From Helicoverpa zea (Eukaryota; Arthropoda; Insecta; Lepidoptera; Noctuidae): a stretch of 64,000 bases of DNA. A program made the translations under genes and the position numbers. The notes beneath the pieces are model-generated. The model worked only from the letters and a program-made list of their open reading frames with translations. It ran no database searches and was not told the DNA's origin. The stretch is from NCBI RefSeq assembly GCF_022581195.2, contig NC_061467.1, positions 434,001 through 498,000 of the forward strand, in the 5' to 3' direction. Shown here piece by piece: positions 49,101 through 58,926 of this stretch (its first letter is position 1; the number at the start of each line of letters is the position of its first letter).

Positions 49101-52100
49101 CCAAGAAAAAAGAAAATTTACAACACAGGACATCACAATACACAAAGAAGAGTACAAATGGCGGTCTTATCGCTAATCAGCAATTTCTTCCAGACAACCT
49201 TTGGATGGAGTTTATCTGCAGAATAGTTTAAAAATGGGTAGTTTAGGGTGTACATATAATTGATAAATGTACGATAAATACTAAAGATATAGAAAATAAA
49301 TAGTCAATAAACGATAAAATATATAAAATACATGTAATAATAGTAGAAAAAATTAAGATAAAAGAATAACAATACAGCGACAGTAGTCATTGAGCCAGAT
49401 AGTGATCCTTCACCATTTTTTTGAACACTGCAATCGACTGCGCCCGTCTTATTGCCACTGGCAGTGCATTCCACAGACGAGTGGCCTGCACAACGAACGA
49501 TTTGTCGTAAAATGACGTAAAGTGCACTGGCATCTTCAGTTTTAGATTTTCTGATGACCTGAGTGATCTTGAATGCGTATCACAAACAAACTCAAAACGA
49601 CTGTTGAGATAAGCGGGGGACGTAGGGTGAAAAAGAATACTATATAGCAAGGAGAGTATATGAGCGTTCCGGCGAAGTCGTATTGGAAGCCACTTGAGCT
49701 TAACACGAAATTCTGACACATGATCATATTTGCGTAAACCAAATATGAATCTTATACAAACATTCTGAAGGCGCTCAAGTTTATTTAGCTGGTCCTCTCT
49801 GAGATCAAGATAGCTGGCATCAGCATAGTCAAGAATAGGAAGAAGAAGAGACTGTGCTGTGTGTGAGATATACTGCAACTATAACATGTTAAAAATTATT
49901 TGGTGGTCACATGGATAAAATAATATCGCAAAGCTATAGTATAATTAATCTTTCGATGCATATTTTCATCCATGGTTAAGCTTCACTAGAATTAATTACT
50001 ACCTACTTAGGTAAGGTTTTTCATTCATATTTTTTTCCAAAAATTATCACGGTCAACGAAAATTATTTATAAATGAAAATTCAATATTCCTTACTATGTG
50101 AAACTGTAAACTATCCAAGTGGTAAGCTGTGTAGATTACTCTCCCAATTTTTGCCATTGGGTTCCATCAGCGCCATCTATTTGAAATAACTGGAAGTTAC
50201 GGGTGACAACTGCGATCGTAATTTCACAATTTTCCGCCAGATGGCGCTGGTAGTAGATGGACGGATGGGCCAGATATTTTACAGAATGCTTTTATGTAAA
50301 GTCGTTAAAGTGCTTCAGTTTGTAGTTATTCAGTTAGAATAAAAAGAGCAAAAGAAGCTATTGAATGAGCATTTGAAAACACAAACTCAAAACTAATCTG
50401 GAAACAAAATGTTGTTATCCATCTTTTAAAACCTTAAATAATTTTTCATTACTGGCAGAACCTGACCCCTTTTTGGTAAAGCATCAAATAAATGTGCAGC
50501 GTGAGGGAGTATCAGATTTAGTGACTAAAACCTACCATGTTCCTTGTTAAGCCCTTTATCTACCAGGGCCGCGATATAATTCTTTCGAACCATCCCTCAA
50601 AGATACTAAACCCTGTTCTATCAAATTCCAGGAGTAGTCACAACAACCAGAGTGACCCACGCTTCACCCGCCGGTATGTACGCTCACACTTCGGAACGCA
50701 ATTGGGAGTCTGATGCAGATGTACCACCAGAATGCTTGGCAGCTGGCTGCAGGGACATCGCGTACCAACTCGTTACTGAATCCCCTGGAAGACATTTTAA
50801 GGTACATTTTGACTTTGACTTTGTTCTGTGGAAGGTTTTGAGCATCAAAGTGGACGGATATAGGGGAAGAGGACAACCAGAGAAACGATGGATGGATTGT
50901 GCGAAGAACAATGATAGATAGAGGAGTATGGAAGGAGAAAACATGCTGTGCCAACCCCAAATAAAATTGGGATAAAGGCAGGAGGATGATGATGATTATG
51001 GCTTTGGCTTAATATATTCAAGCTGCGGTTTCACCAGCGTTCCGAAGAAACTATTTTCCGGACCCAAATAGATTAGACGATAGTGTAGTTTTAAAAATGT
51101 TTTTTCCCTGATAGGCTCCTTTCTTTAGTGTTTTTTTTTTTTTTTTAATATGAGCAACGATAAAATGTTTGCCTAAGCCCATATCGACGATTTATCGTTT
51201 CTTGAAAAACTCATTATAGACAAAATGTTTGAAATGGTCAGATAATCAAGAGTGGTGTAAAATATTTTCAATAGAAAGTATTTAAGCTCTAGCTTCCAAA
51301 CATACTATTTACTAAAAAAAGTATCTATTGATGAAAATGTTTGGTGCTGTTGTGAATTCTGAATTCTATGAAGTGCCAATCATTATTTAAAGAATTAATC
51401 ATTTTATAAATATGTAAATGAAGTTTATATTGATCACTGTTCGTTTGTTGCCAAATAATGGCCATGACCTTGACTTTGGTCTAATTTAAAATGATGTAGG
51501 TATTATACTTATTTCAGGTTATCATGGGCGGTGGTCGGCGAGAATTTCTTCCCAACGTAACAAGTCTAGTTGGCAACACTAAAGGAAAGAGACGAGATGG
51601 TGTAGACTTAACTGAACTGTGGCATGTTGACAAAGTCAATCTGAACGCCACGCATCAATATGTAACTGATAGACAGGAACTTTTGAAGGTAAGTAAAACT
51701 GTCATGGTGGATTGCACACCATAGTTATTCTGGTAAAACCTCGAGGGAGATGAAATTCGGTAGAAACTGCTCGTTATTGGAGGCAAATAATAACGGTTTG
51801 AAACTGGCTCCACATGATATTGTAGCACTTTTTTACAGGAATAATTTTAATCAGTAATTTTTGATCAGTGCGCAAACTTTGACAATTTATTATTAAACAA
51901 GTATTATAGATACGTATAGTTTTACTTTGATTGCTAAAATACAAAACAAAAGTTATTGATAGATAACAAAAGATGTGTGTTTTAAAAAAAGACTTTACGG
52001 TCAAACGTCGCCGGTCGGCGCGGCGCATCGATGAAGCGACCACCTACTACGTGATTACGTCATACCTACTATGTACGTAATTCTTAGCAGCGAACTGGTG

Positions 52101-55100
52101 AATGCAACTGCCGATCTCACGCGCAGCGTCTGTATTTGTCTTGCTCAAAAAATTTTAGACTTCGGTCTTCGATTTCGACGGCCAGTGGTTGTCTGCCGGA
52201 CCCTTGGGCGTGGCACGGGTTTCTAAATGAATCGAGACTTTGGGTCACTGCCAAAATGTTTCTTTCGTTGGGGACCTTATGGATTCCTTGAGTGAGGGTA
52301 TACTCTCCGAGACGCGTAAATTCTGGGAGCAGCTCATAAATTTTCAAAATTTTATTTTTTGTAGCTAACTGGTTGACTGGTAGAGAGTGCCTTGTGGCAT
52401 TAAGTCCGCCAATGTACCATTTTGTACATAAAGTAAAAATAAATAGATCATCGCTTTGCAGACACTGGCACGTCGTAAAGAACTCGTAACTCATATAATC
52501 CGACATCTTTCTATCTTGCTTGTGACTAATTCTAAAGAAAACGGAGTGTAAGGGATCGCGACGCCGGCGGTTGCGCGGGAAATCCACAACAAGCGACGTC
52601 GTCACAATATGGCTAAGTTCAGATGAACGCACGAGACGCGGGCTGCCGCGCGATTCACCAGGGGCTCGATTCTGCTAATTTTACTTAAGCGACATACGAT
52701 TCACATCCGACTGAGATCCAATCACGACACAATTACGATTGAAGCGTACGTGGCATTCTGCATTTTTTTCTAAATAAACGTTTTTACCCTTTTCTGTGAT
52801 TCAATAGTGAATCATGTAGTCTACAAATGATTTACGATTGCAATTTATGATTGTAAAGCAAACTACCGTATAGACCAAATGGCAGACCAACGACAAACCA
52901 ATTGAATGTCACTGGAACACGGTCTTATATTAGCAGAATGCCCGCTAAGGTTAAAACGGTTATTGCGATTCAATTTTCACATTATAAACTTAGCTGGATC
53001 GGGCCCCCAATGGGTCAACACTGAAGATCTTGCGCGCGGTGCATGACGCAATTACACGTACACAGCAAAATTGATTTGTAACCAAGCCAACCGCGCGTCA
53101 TCGTGCGTTCAACTGCACTTAGCCTAAAGCTTACGTTGAGTCACTGTCGACATATGACAACTATGAAAATACGCGAACTAAGAATGCAGATACGCTCTCA
53201 TTGATTCTGAACCACGCATTTTTGGCGCAATGCCTGAAAAATCCCATATTTATATGAGCAAGTAGGAACCTGTTTCAATGTATTTTCTTCACATTTTCCA
53301 GGTGTTCAATTCGGATGATCTCCCGGAGTACTTACTAGGTCTGTTTCGCGATGACCACATGGACTATCACTTGAAAGCTGAAAACCAACCAACTCTCGAA
53401 GAAATGGTGGAAGTGGCCATCAAAATGCTTAGTAGAAGTACTAAAGGATATTTTCTATTTGTCGAAGGTAATTTTTTCTTTAGTACTTTGAGAAACTGAG
53501 ACTTTGAGTCCAATAACATGCTAAAATAAAATTAAAAATCCACCGATAAACGACTTTCACCGCGGGGATATTTACTTTTTTGTTTAAGTAATGTTAAATA
53601 GGTTTAAAATAATAGTTTGATAGTCAAAAGAACATAAGAGAATACAAAGAATAGGAAATATGAAAATACGCTCTGTTAAGTACCTAATTTCGGTGTATTT
53701 ACATTGCATTTTATTTCTAACATGAGTTTTAAAACAAAAAGGTCACATCAAAATTGTTTATGTTTAGTTAAGTGTACTCAAATGGTGTGAAGGTATATTT
53801 TGAGGTTGATAATCCCTGTTTATAGTGGAATGTCGCGAAATAATAACATAATGTTTCCGTTTCCAGGTGGCAGAATAGACCACGCCCACCACGACAGCTT
53901 AGCTCACTTAGCACTAGATGAGACAGTGGAGTACTCTAAAGCCGTCAAAAAGGCAAGAAGTTTAACAAGCGAGAAAGATACCTTGATAGTTGTCAGCTCC
54001 GACCACGCTCATACAATGACTGTAGCTGGCTACCCATCCAGAGGGAACGATATTCTTGGAACAGTGGACTCGGCAGCTGGTCTAGATGGGAAGCCGTATA
54101 CTACTATTAGCTACGCGAATGGTAAAGCACATTCGATTGGAGCGGATGGTACGCGGGTCGACGTGACACTGCAAAATGAATTTTCGATACGTAAGTTGTT
54201 TCTGCATTTGTTCTTTGTAAGTTAACAGAACGAATTTCAAATATGGGTGTTATTTGCAATTTAATAAAAAAAATAACTACGATCAATTTAATAAAAAAAA
54301 TAACTACTGGAGTGGCGAGCTTGTATAACGCAGAATACATTGACAATTATGATTATCGCATTCATTCAGTTCGTAAAATATAAGGCTTCAGTTAGCAAAC
54401 TGCAATAATTAGACACACGGCAGTGTGTCCGCCAAGTTCAAGCAAAAAAAAAGCGACACACCGGCCGTGGGTTATATTACACGAACCATTTCGAGCCAAA
54501 TTCTACCCCCCTATAAATCAAAATCTATTTTATTTACGCATATCAAATTTCTAGTATCTGTTGAGACCCCCTCACTTATCTAAAATACAAAATTTAATTA
54601 ATATATCTTTTGTAGGTCTTGAGATATTGACGTCAGAAAATCGCTATTTTTACTATACACTCACTAACTGACTGACTGACTCACTCATCAAAAACCTAGA
54701 CCACTTCCAATGGTCGTATTGACTTGAAATTTGGCATGGAGATAGGTCTTTATGTCAAGGTAAAGGGAAAAATCTGAAAATGGCAAAGTGTGAGTCAGTT
54801 TCAAAATAATGAAAGTGTTTTATACCTGGTGTAAATTTAAACCCCTAAGGAACTAAAACGAACTAAATTTATCTATATTTATATAATATATCTTCGAATG
54901 GTCGTACCGATCTGAAATTCGTTACAAAGGTTTGTATTTAGTCAAAGTAAAGTAAAAATCTGAAAACGGCCAAGTGTGAGTCACTTTCGAAAATAACGAA
55001 TGTGTAACTTTGATCCACGAACATAATATATGATAACATGTCATGTCAGTCAGTTGGTAAATCTATTCCATTTAGTTAATCTAGTTCATTTCTTTGTAAG

Positions 55101-56440
55101 AAGCATAGTGCATATTCAAAAATCTGAAAGATAGTATAAATGAGACATTTCCTTAACTAACTTAATCATAAGAAAAAAATAAAATAAACAACCTTACAAA
55201 AATAAATGAAATCCCACCCAAAACAAAAATGTGAAAGGTTGCCAAGTTCGATAATATGGGAATGCTTCGTCTATAAAAGAAGTGAGAACTGAATGAGTAC
55301 CAAGTTCCATACAAATACCTCAGTTAAAAATAGTTACTTTTTAATGATGTTACTTGGCAAGTTTTAATAGAAAATTATATACTTGATTCATTGCGTTTAG
55401 TAGGTTTATAACAAGGTGTGTGAAAACTTGCCAAGAACCATTCCTATATTATCGAACTTGGCAACCTTTCACGTTTTTGTTTTGGGTGGGTACATATATC
55501 ACTACTCAACACTGGTTAAAAAAGCAAGTATGTGCAATAACTGTTTTAGCAAAAAAGCAAACAATCGATTCATAATATTTAGACCTAGGTACTATCAAAT
55601 CACTCATTTCTGCGAAAAACACATTAAAATGTCAATATTTTTAACAATAGGGAAGTACCGGCTGTATTTCCTACCTGCCTTAAGAAAGAACGCCATAGAA
55701 AAACCTAAGGATCAAAGTCTGTTTTAATTTACGCTAGTGTTAAAGCAATACGTGGAACGGCTCATCAGTTTCCGAGTATTTAACCGCAACCGCATACATT
55801 TTGATACAGTTAATTCAAAGTACTTACCAATAATAAATGACAAGTATTAGCTAATTTTAAGACTTAAGTTATTTTACTGACTCATTTTTCTATTATATAG
55901 TAATTATTATGTCTACTGGAAGCCGACCCCAACATAGTTTGGGAAAAGGCTGTTTCGGCGGTTACAAAAGAATGCCGTGGGAGCTACTGCTCGTACTTAC
56001 CCAGATTAAATATACTTAGCCTATGTTACTCGGGAATAGAGTAGCTACAATTTAGTTGTTTCGGAGTTTTCATGGTACAAACAAACAAATAAGATCGTCG
56101 TTATTATATAAATGTAACCAAAATTCTGATCGTAATCGTATGATTTTCAGGTGATCCAAATTATGCGTACCCTAGTCTCGTCCCGTTGGACTCGGAGACG
56201 CATGGGGGAGAGGATGTTGCAGTGTATGCCTCAGGACCCTGGCAGCACCTCTTTACAGCCAGCTACGAGCAGAACGTAGTCCCACACCTCATGGCATACG
56301 CCATGTGTCTGACAGAAGACCACCACGAAAACTGCGAACCTATTCAAGAAAGGGTGGCGTCAAATTCGATCACTGTAAAACCTAGTACAACGATGTTAGC
56401 CGGCCTATCTGTGATGCTTAGTAAAAAGTTCTGTTGTTAG
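37125..56440 (+). CDS. Membrane-type alkaline phosphatase (eight coding exons)
   Basis: Hydrolyses phosphomonoesters at alkaline pH. Lepidopteran homologues are glycosylated, GPI-anchored midgut brush-border enzymes, some known to bind Cry1 toxins. Coding exons: 37125-37179, 41035-41333, 47615-47807, 50632-50801, 51518-51688, 53302-53467, 53867-54190, 56151-56440. They total 1668 bases, a 555-residue precursor. Residues 1-18 are a signal peptide. Family residues are all present: Asp79 (FIGDGMS), nucleophile Ser129 (PDSACTA), His192 and Ser194 (THASPAG), Glu351, Asp356 and His360 (VEGGRIDHAHHD), Asp397-His398 (SSDHAHT), and His477 (ETHGGEDV). N-glycosylation sequons occur at Asn152, Asn252 and Asn282. 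The tail is only moderately hydrophobic and ends KKFCC, so anchor addition is uncertain. Every junction is GT-AG and in frame. Introns are loaded with mobile elements. Identity as an alkaline phosphatase is secure; which paralogue is not. Confidence 0.95.
37807..38207. mobile_element. Complete 401-bp MITE, CAGGGGC family
   Basis: Ends CAGGGGCCCGATTCTCCTAA and, reversed, CAGGGGCTCGATTCTCCTAA. CAG-type termini hint at a hAT origin, but the expected 8-bp duplication is not visible. Related copies lie at 17228, 52659 and 60312. Confidence 0.75.
38243..38469. mobile_element. GAGTAC-family MITE
   Basis: TAA at 38243-38245 and 38467-38469 flank GAGTACTCACACACTACAAA and, reversed, GAGTACCCTTACATATTGCA. 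Conserved interior: CTTTTAGTCGGCCGATAGTT and GGGTCAACTGTCGGCCAACT. Confidence 0.75.
38888..39060 (+). mobile_element. SINE head with Pol III promoter boxes
   Basis: Box A-like AGTGGCCTAGTAGTTAA and box B GGTTCGATTCC are spaced as in a tRNA-derived SINE. The stem regions do not fold as a real tRNA, so this is not called a tRNA gene. Confidence 0.6.
41035..41333 (+). CDS. ALP exon 2 (residues 19-118)
   Basis: Begins after TCGACAG and runs GDVATPKPKKVLDTTMNPAY to VVGLAR, with the metal-binding Asp79 in NGILFIGDGMS. Donor GTGAGT in phase 0. Confidence 0.95.
41345..41553 (+). mobile_element. Helitron-like element next to a splice donor
   Basis: TCTATACTAATATTATAAAG at its start and GGGAAAACGGCTAG at its end, followed by T. 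It begins 11 bases into ALP intron 2. Confidence 0.75.
41673..41865. mobile_element. GAGTAC-family MITE
   Basis: TTA then GAGTACCCGCCGGCCGACAG on the left; right end, reversed, GAGTATGCGAACACTACAAA. Right flank TAT instead of TTA. Confidence 0.65.
42193..43258 (-). mobile_element. 5'-truncated LINE with 13-bp duplication and internal deletion
   Basis: AGCTCAGTAACTT at 42193-42205 and 43246-43258 flank about 1.04 kb in minus orientation with a poly(A) end (T-run from 42204). The translated body has reverse-transcriptase motifs NYRPISLVSHIYKAF, QAGFRP and FVDYTKAFDSIKHP, then DGQEIQHVDEYIYLGQLV, CILPILTYGAQTWSL and an end EKWKAMGEAFAQQWDS. The region that should carry the catalytic F/YxDD box is missing: the frame jumps from the KQMLQELS region directly to LVMNRSKTKVM. 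It is therefore inactive. RTE-like by its C-terminal motif. Confidence 0.85.
44261..44407 (+). mobile_element. 127-bp RTE LINE 3' end with 10-bp duplication
   Basis: GATGAACTAG at 44261-44270 and 44398-44407 flank a piece reading WTDDLIKVAGRRWMQVASN and ending in (GAT)n. An extremely truncated insertion; closely related to 47342-47535. Confidence 0.85.
44800..45400 (-). mobile_element. CR1/Jockey-like LINE 3' fragment
   Basis: Minus-strand frame MKPHLLYLIEIWGSAPKTKL and QLQITQNKLIKMLFNYPYL is the C-terminal region after the reverse transcriptase. It is interrupted by stops towards its end (IPSRIRNLHSFNAFKTQLYK in the continuation) and has AATAAAG near the 3' edge. Confidence 0.7.
45530..45640. 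other. Short GC/CpG-rich block
   Basis: CG-rich tract with ACGCGTTCTAG, GTGCGCACGCGCCGAGG and a GTGACGTCAC palindrome at 45625-45634. Could be a repeat end or regulatory; nothing decides. Confidence 0.3.
45988..46200 (-). repeat. RTE-type retroelement tail, copy 12
   Basis: Diverged antisense copy with CCTAGCCTTATCCCATGTTG and CCTCAACCCAATTACTCGGG. Confidence 0.6.
46515..46860 (+). repeat. Dispersed element with GGTTCCGTACC / GGTACGGAACC ends
   Basis: Starts GGCCGGCCAAGTGCGAGTCG, has GGGTTCCGTACC near the left and GGTACGGAACCCTA at the right, with (GACG)n inside. A familiar arthropod repeat type; class not resolved. No second copy lies in this window. Confidence 0.55.
46944..46992. repeat. 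Perfect 20-bp inverted repeat, 9-base spacer
   Basis: AAATACATATGTTAACCTAG and its exact reverse complement flank TGTCTAGTT. Confidence 0.85.
47191..47607 (+). mobile_element. SINE with 12-bp duplication abutting ALP exon 3, split by a LINE
   Basis: TATCCATATTTA at 47191-47202 and 47596-47607 flank a SINE with a box B GGTTTGATTCCC. The right duplication is followed at once by CTTCCAG and the exon. The SINE is interrupted by the LINE end at 47342-47535. Confidence 0.85.
47335..47542 (+). mobile_element. RTE LINE 3' end nested in the SINE
   Basis: ACTATAA at 47335-47341 and 47536-47542 flank 194 bp encoding MNRKVLEWRPQTSKRSVGRP and PIRWTDDLIKVAGRRWMQVA then SNRYLWRSKGEAYVQQWTSYG, ending GCTGAGATGATG. 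The intact SINE reads GCACTATAATATG across this point at 29.57 kb, confirming the empty site. Confidence 0.85.
47615..47807 (+). CDS. ALP exon 3 with nucleophilic serine (residues 119-182)
   Basis: TYCIDAQVPDSACTATSYLS then GVKTKYGVIGLDGNVTRGS. Ser129 is the phosphorylated residue; Asn152 is in a sequon. Donor GTTAGT in phase 1. Confidence 0.96.
48264..48681. mobile_element. Foldback MITE with ~135-bp inverted repeats (ALP intron 3)
   Basis: Ends TATAGTCTGTTTTTTAATCT on both arms; the match continues through GTGGTGCAGTGTTGTACTTA and ACGATACCGGT. A TA target is possible, which would suit a Tc1/mariner relative. Confidence 0.75.
49056..49885 (-). mobile_element. CR1/Jockey-like LINE 3' fragment with (ATCT)n tail
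   Basis: 163-codon open minus-strand frame with LLLPILDYADASYLDLREDQ, LERLQNVCIRFIFGL, KWLPIRLRRNAHIL and RLWNALPVAIRRAQSIAVFK: the domain after the reverse transcriptase in such LINEs. The + strand (AGAT)n at 49060-49085 is its 3' tail. Confidence 0.8.
50486..50600 (-). repeat. SINE fragment, family of the 5754 element
   Basis: Reverse partial copy with CCATGTTCCTTGTTAAGCCC and CAGGGCCGCG. It ends about 30 bases before ALP exon 4. Confidence 0.5.
50632..50801 (+). CDS. ALP exon 4 (residues 183-239)
   Basis: GVVTTTRVTHASPAGMYAHT to ESPGRHFK. His192 and Ser194 correspond to metal-site residues of animal alkaline phosphatases. Donor GTACAT, phase 0. Confidence 0.95.
50835..50998 (+). repeat. 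RTE LINE 3' end, divergent family
   Basis: Reads VDGYRGRGQPEKRWMDCAKN and ends GGCAGGAGGATGATGATGAT. Lies about 35 bases after the ALP exon 4 donor. Duplication not clear. Confidence 0.65.
51518..51688 (+). CDS. ALP exon 5 (residues 240-296)
   Basis: VIMGGGRREFLPNVTSLVGN to YVTDRQELLK. VIMGGGR is a family motif; Asn252 and Asn282 are in sequons. Donor GTAAGT, phase 0. Confidence 0.95.
52020..52658. other. GC-rich tract with 171-codon minus-strand frame and a LINE tail
   Basis: The minus-strand frame 52117-52632 resembles no family I know. Its middle (52360-52450) is antisense to a + strand LINE 3' end (CTGGTAGAGAGTGCCTTGTG, ATTAAGTCCGCC) also seen at 59.6 kb, so at least that part of the frame is not a gene. 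Flanking blocks are CpG-rich. Confidence 0.4.
52659..53008. mobile_element. MITE, CAGGGGC family
   Basis: Begins CAGGGGCTCGATTCTGCTAA and ends GGATCGGGCCCCC, with GCAGAATGCCCGCTAAGG near the right. Confidence 0.7.
53302..53467 (+). CDS. ALP exon 6 (residues 297-351)
   Basis: VFNSDDLPEYLLGLFRDDHM to TKGYFLFVEG, with the metal ligand Glu351. Ends in phase 1 before GTAATT. Confidence 0.95.
53867..54190 (+). CDS. ALP exon 7 (residues 352-459)
   Basis: GGRIDHAHHDSLAHLALDET and TLIVVSSDHAHTMTVAGYPS. Carries Asp356, His360, Asp397 and His398, the core metal ligands. Donor GTAAGT. Confidence 0.96.
54400..55040. repeat. Dispersed repeat tract with two related halves (ALP intron 7)
   Basis: Blocks CGACACACCGGCCGTGGGTT and two related stretches (AATGGTCGTATTGACTTGAA near 54.71 kb and AATGGTCGTACCGATCTGAA near 54.90 kb), each followed by AAAATCTGAAAA. 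Class not resolved. A small direct repeat TTTAATAAAAAAAATAACTA occurs at 54.26-54.31 kb. Confidence 0.5.
55212..55490. mobile_element. MITE with ~54-bp inverted repeats (ALP intron 7)
   Basis: Left TCCCACCCAAAACAAAAATG then TGAAAGGTTGCCAAGTTCGA; the right arm is the near-exact complement ending GTTTTGGGTGGG. A target duplication is not certain. Confidence 0.75.
56151..56440 (+). CDS. ALP terminal coding exon (residues 460-555)
   Basis: DPNYAYPSLVPLDSETHGGE, with metal ligand His477, then ASGPWQHLFTASYEQNVVPH and the end STTMLAGLSVMLSKKFCC with TAG at 56438-56440. Acceptor TTTTCAG. Confidence 0.95.
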
Positions 56441-57012
56441 GATTTAATACTTAATTAGCTAGACCCCGTGTTTAACATTCCTCAAAACACCTCGTATCAG
56501 TGAGGGAAACCGCATGAATATTCTTTCAGTAGTTTGAGAGATTAGCCGACCATTAACGTACGCATCTACTAGCGAAAAGTACCTACATACTTGTACCTAT
56601 GACTACACGTTGACCTATGTACCGCAATCTTTCAAATTTCTTCAATAGATTTTCAACCTTATCACAATAGTTGAAGGTTAATGTTCGATTGGTACAATTT
56701 GGCAGATCCGGGTAGGTTGACTTGCTGGCTTCTGTACCTATAGTTGGCTATTATTTCGAGTACAGAATAACGCGGAAGGGTTTATTGTTATATAATATAA
56801 AATGAAGTGATATTTCGCTTTTAAGATACATAATATATTAGTATGAATTTATTAAGTTTATCGACACAGAGCTGATCGTTAAGTGGTTCTGTACAACAGT
56901 TCAAATTATCACTTAGTTTCAACATAAAGTACGTGTAAAGAACTATAGAACGTTCCTTATAGACTTAGTATTAGTCCCACGTAAACCTTCGTAACTGAAG
57001 TCGATGAATAAA
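56441..57012 (+). terminator. ALP 3' UTR with possible polyadenylation signal
   Basis: First clear AATAAA is at 57007-57012, about 570 bases after the stop. The true cleavage site is unknown. Confidence 0.4.
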
Positions 57013-57360
57013 TTATATTATCAGTACAAATCTTATGAAAAAAGTTAGAGATTTCAGATCACTAGAATCCATATTTATTGCTATGACAGTTTGCATACGT
57101 AACATAATTATAAGATAACGCTCAAAACTGTCAACTGTCTTTGATCACGCAAAGATGACTACCTAAAACTATATAAAAAGTCCATTAACATGAAATGAAA
57201 AAATATGTTACCTGAAATCTAATTAAAAAACCTATGACTTTTGCCTCTTTTGCGACTTACTGCCGATTTCAATGACCGATCATGCTAATTTCAAAATTCA
57301 ATATTTAATCGCAAAATAACGATAGATTGCTTATTGAAATCACATCACACATCACAGTAA

Positions 57361-57523
57361 GATTCTCTTATGTCTTAGGTTGCCCGGGTAACTGGGTTGA
57401 GGAGGTCAAATAGGCAGTCGCTCCTTGTAAAACACTGGTACTCAGCTGAATCCGGTTAGACTGGAAGCCGACCCCAACATAGTTGGGAAAAGGCTCGGGA
57501 AATGATAATGATTCTCTTATGTC
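57361..57523 (+). mobile_element. RTE-type retroelement tail, copy 13, with 14-bp duplication
   Basis: GATTCTCTTATGTC at 57361-57374 and 57510-57523 flank 135 bp ending GTTGGGAAAAGGCTCGGGAA then ATGATAAT. Confidence 0.85.
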
Positions 57524-57544
57524 AAACATGTTTATCATCAGTCT

Positions 57545-58270
57545 TTTTAACCGACTTCCCAAAAAGGAGGAGGTTATCAATTCGGCCGGTATGTTTTTTT
57601 TTTTTTTTTTTCTATGTATGTACATCGATTACTCCGAGGTTTATAAACCGATTTACGTGATTCTTTTTTTGTTCGACTCGGAATAGCTGCCAGTTGGTCC
57701 CATAGTCATCAGGTCAGAATCTGATGATGGAAACCCTGAGAAATCGAGGGCAACCTTCGAAAGTTGTAGGCATACGTAGGGTAAAAACTTGACACTCAGG
57801 TGTACGCCTAAAAGCACTATTCAACTGTGAAGATTTGGAGCTGATCTGATGATGGAAACCAGAGAGGGTCGAGGGAACTCGACAACTGAATATGTAAACT
57901 ACCTCGTGTTTGGGCTTAAATTATTTGTATTGACAAGACCTTTGCAACAGTGAAGGTTTGGAGCTGACCTGATGATGGAGACCAGAGAAAGTAAGTCGAG
58001 GGAACTCGACAACTGAATATGTAAAATACCTCGTATTTGGACTTATATTCTTTGTATTGATGAGAACTTCTCACTTGTATGGATAGTGACAACTATTCGT
58101 ATCACTGAAAAGCTTTAAATAAAAAACTTTTTTACAAAAAAATTAAACCGACTTCCCAAAACACTAAAAAGCAAAAAAAAACTATTTTTAGGTGCATCGG
58201 CCTAGAAGTCGGTGGCAAAATTAACTTAGTAACATCCATTAGACACCGACTTCTAGGCCGATGCACCCGT
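57545..58270. repeat. Dispersed element with internal ~120-bp duplication and end hairpin
   Basis: Starts TTTTAACCGACTTCCCAAAA and repeats AACCGACTTCCCAAAAC near 58.15 kb. Two tandem units share GATGATGGA, GTCGAGGGAACTCGACAACT and GAATATGTAAA. At 58190-58268, GGTGCATCGGCCTAGAAGTC and its reverse complement form a hairpin. Confidence 0.55.
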
Positions 58271-58275
58271 TTGAT

Positions 58276-58440
58276 GCGACCGTTTTCTGGGCTCAGAGAA
58301 GGCATGAGCGTTTATCAGATTGCACAAGGCTCGAGGCGGGTTGGCGATTTCAGACTTTACAATCTAAGTTGCCTTAATATGTTTTCCTTCACTTTAATTC
58401 AGTCATCACTTCAAGATATACTTAGAAAGTATATTTCTGG
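58276..58440 (-). repeat. SINE body fragment
   Basis: Reverse copy of the 36690 type (GGCGATTTCAGACTTTACAA, ATATACTTAGAAAGT). Confidence 0.5.
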
Positions 58441-58511
58441 TAATTAAAACTATTTATTTATTATAGTACTAAATGATAGCCTAAGATTACCGCTTATTTT
58501 TCCACGAAGAG

Positions 58512-58712
58512 TTAAGGTCTCTGCACACAGAGGGCGCGGCGCGGCGGGACGGGACGGAAACGCGACGCGACCAGTTGTAATGTACTAGATATTACGGAGG
58601 CCGCCACACAGAGCCGTCCCGCTCGACGCGACGCGACGCAACGATCTAGTACATTGTGTCGCGTCGCCATCCCGTCCCGCCGCGCCGCGCCCGCTGTGTG
58701 CAGAGACCTTTA
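58512..58712. mobile_element. GC-rich foldback MITE with TTA target site
   Basis: TTA at 58512-58514 and 58710-58712 flank 195 bp with ends AGGTCTCTGCACACAG followed by a GCGCGGCGCGGCGGGAC-type arm. Almost the whole element is self-complementary. Confidence 0.8.
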
Positions 58713-58926
58713 GAGTACCCGTAAACTACAAACTTTTAGTCGGCCGATAGTTTGTTTTGGCTCATAAAACAAAATGAATGGTCCTAGTACGCAAACGAAG
58801 ATATATCCTAGTATTTACATGGTATCAAACTGACTGAAGCCTTTGATTAGAATCAAGATTTTCTTTTTAAAAAAATGGCGACTATCGGGTCAACTGTCCG
58901 AATATTTTGTCTGCTGTGTACTCTTA
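58713..58926. mobile_element. GAGTAC-family MITE
   Basis: GAGTACCCGTAAACTACAAA on the left, GTACTC then TTA on the right; interior CTTTTAGTCGGCCGATAGTT. Directly abuts the preceding MITE through a shared TTA. Confidence 0.75.
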
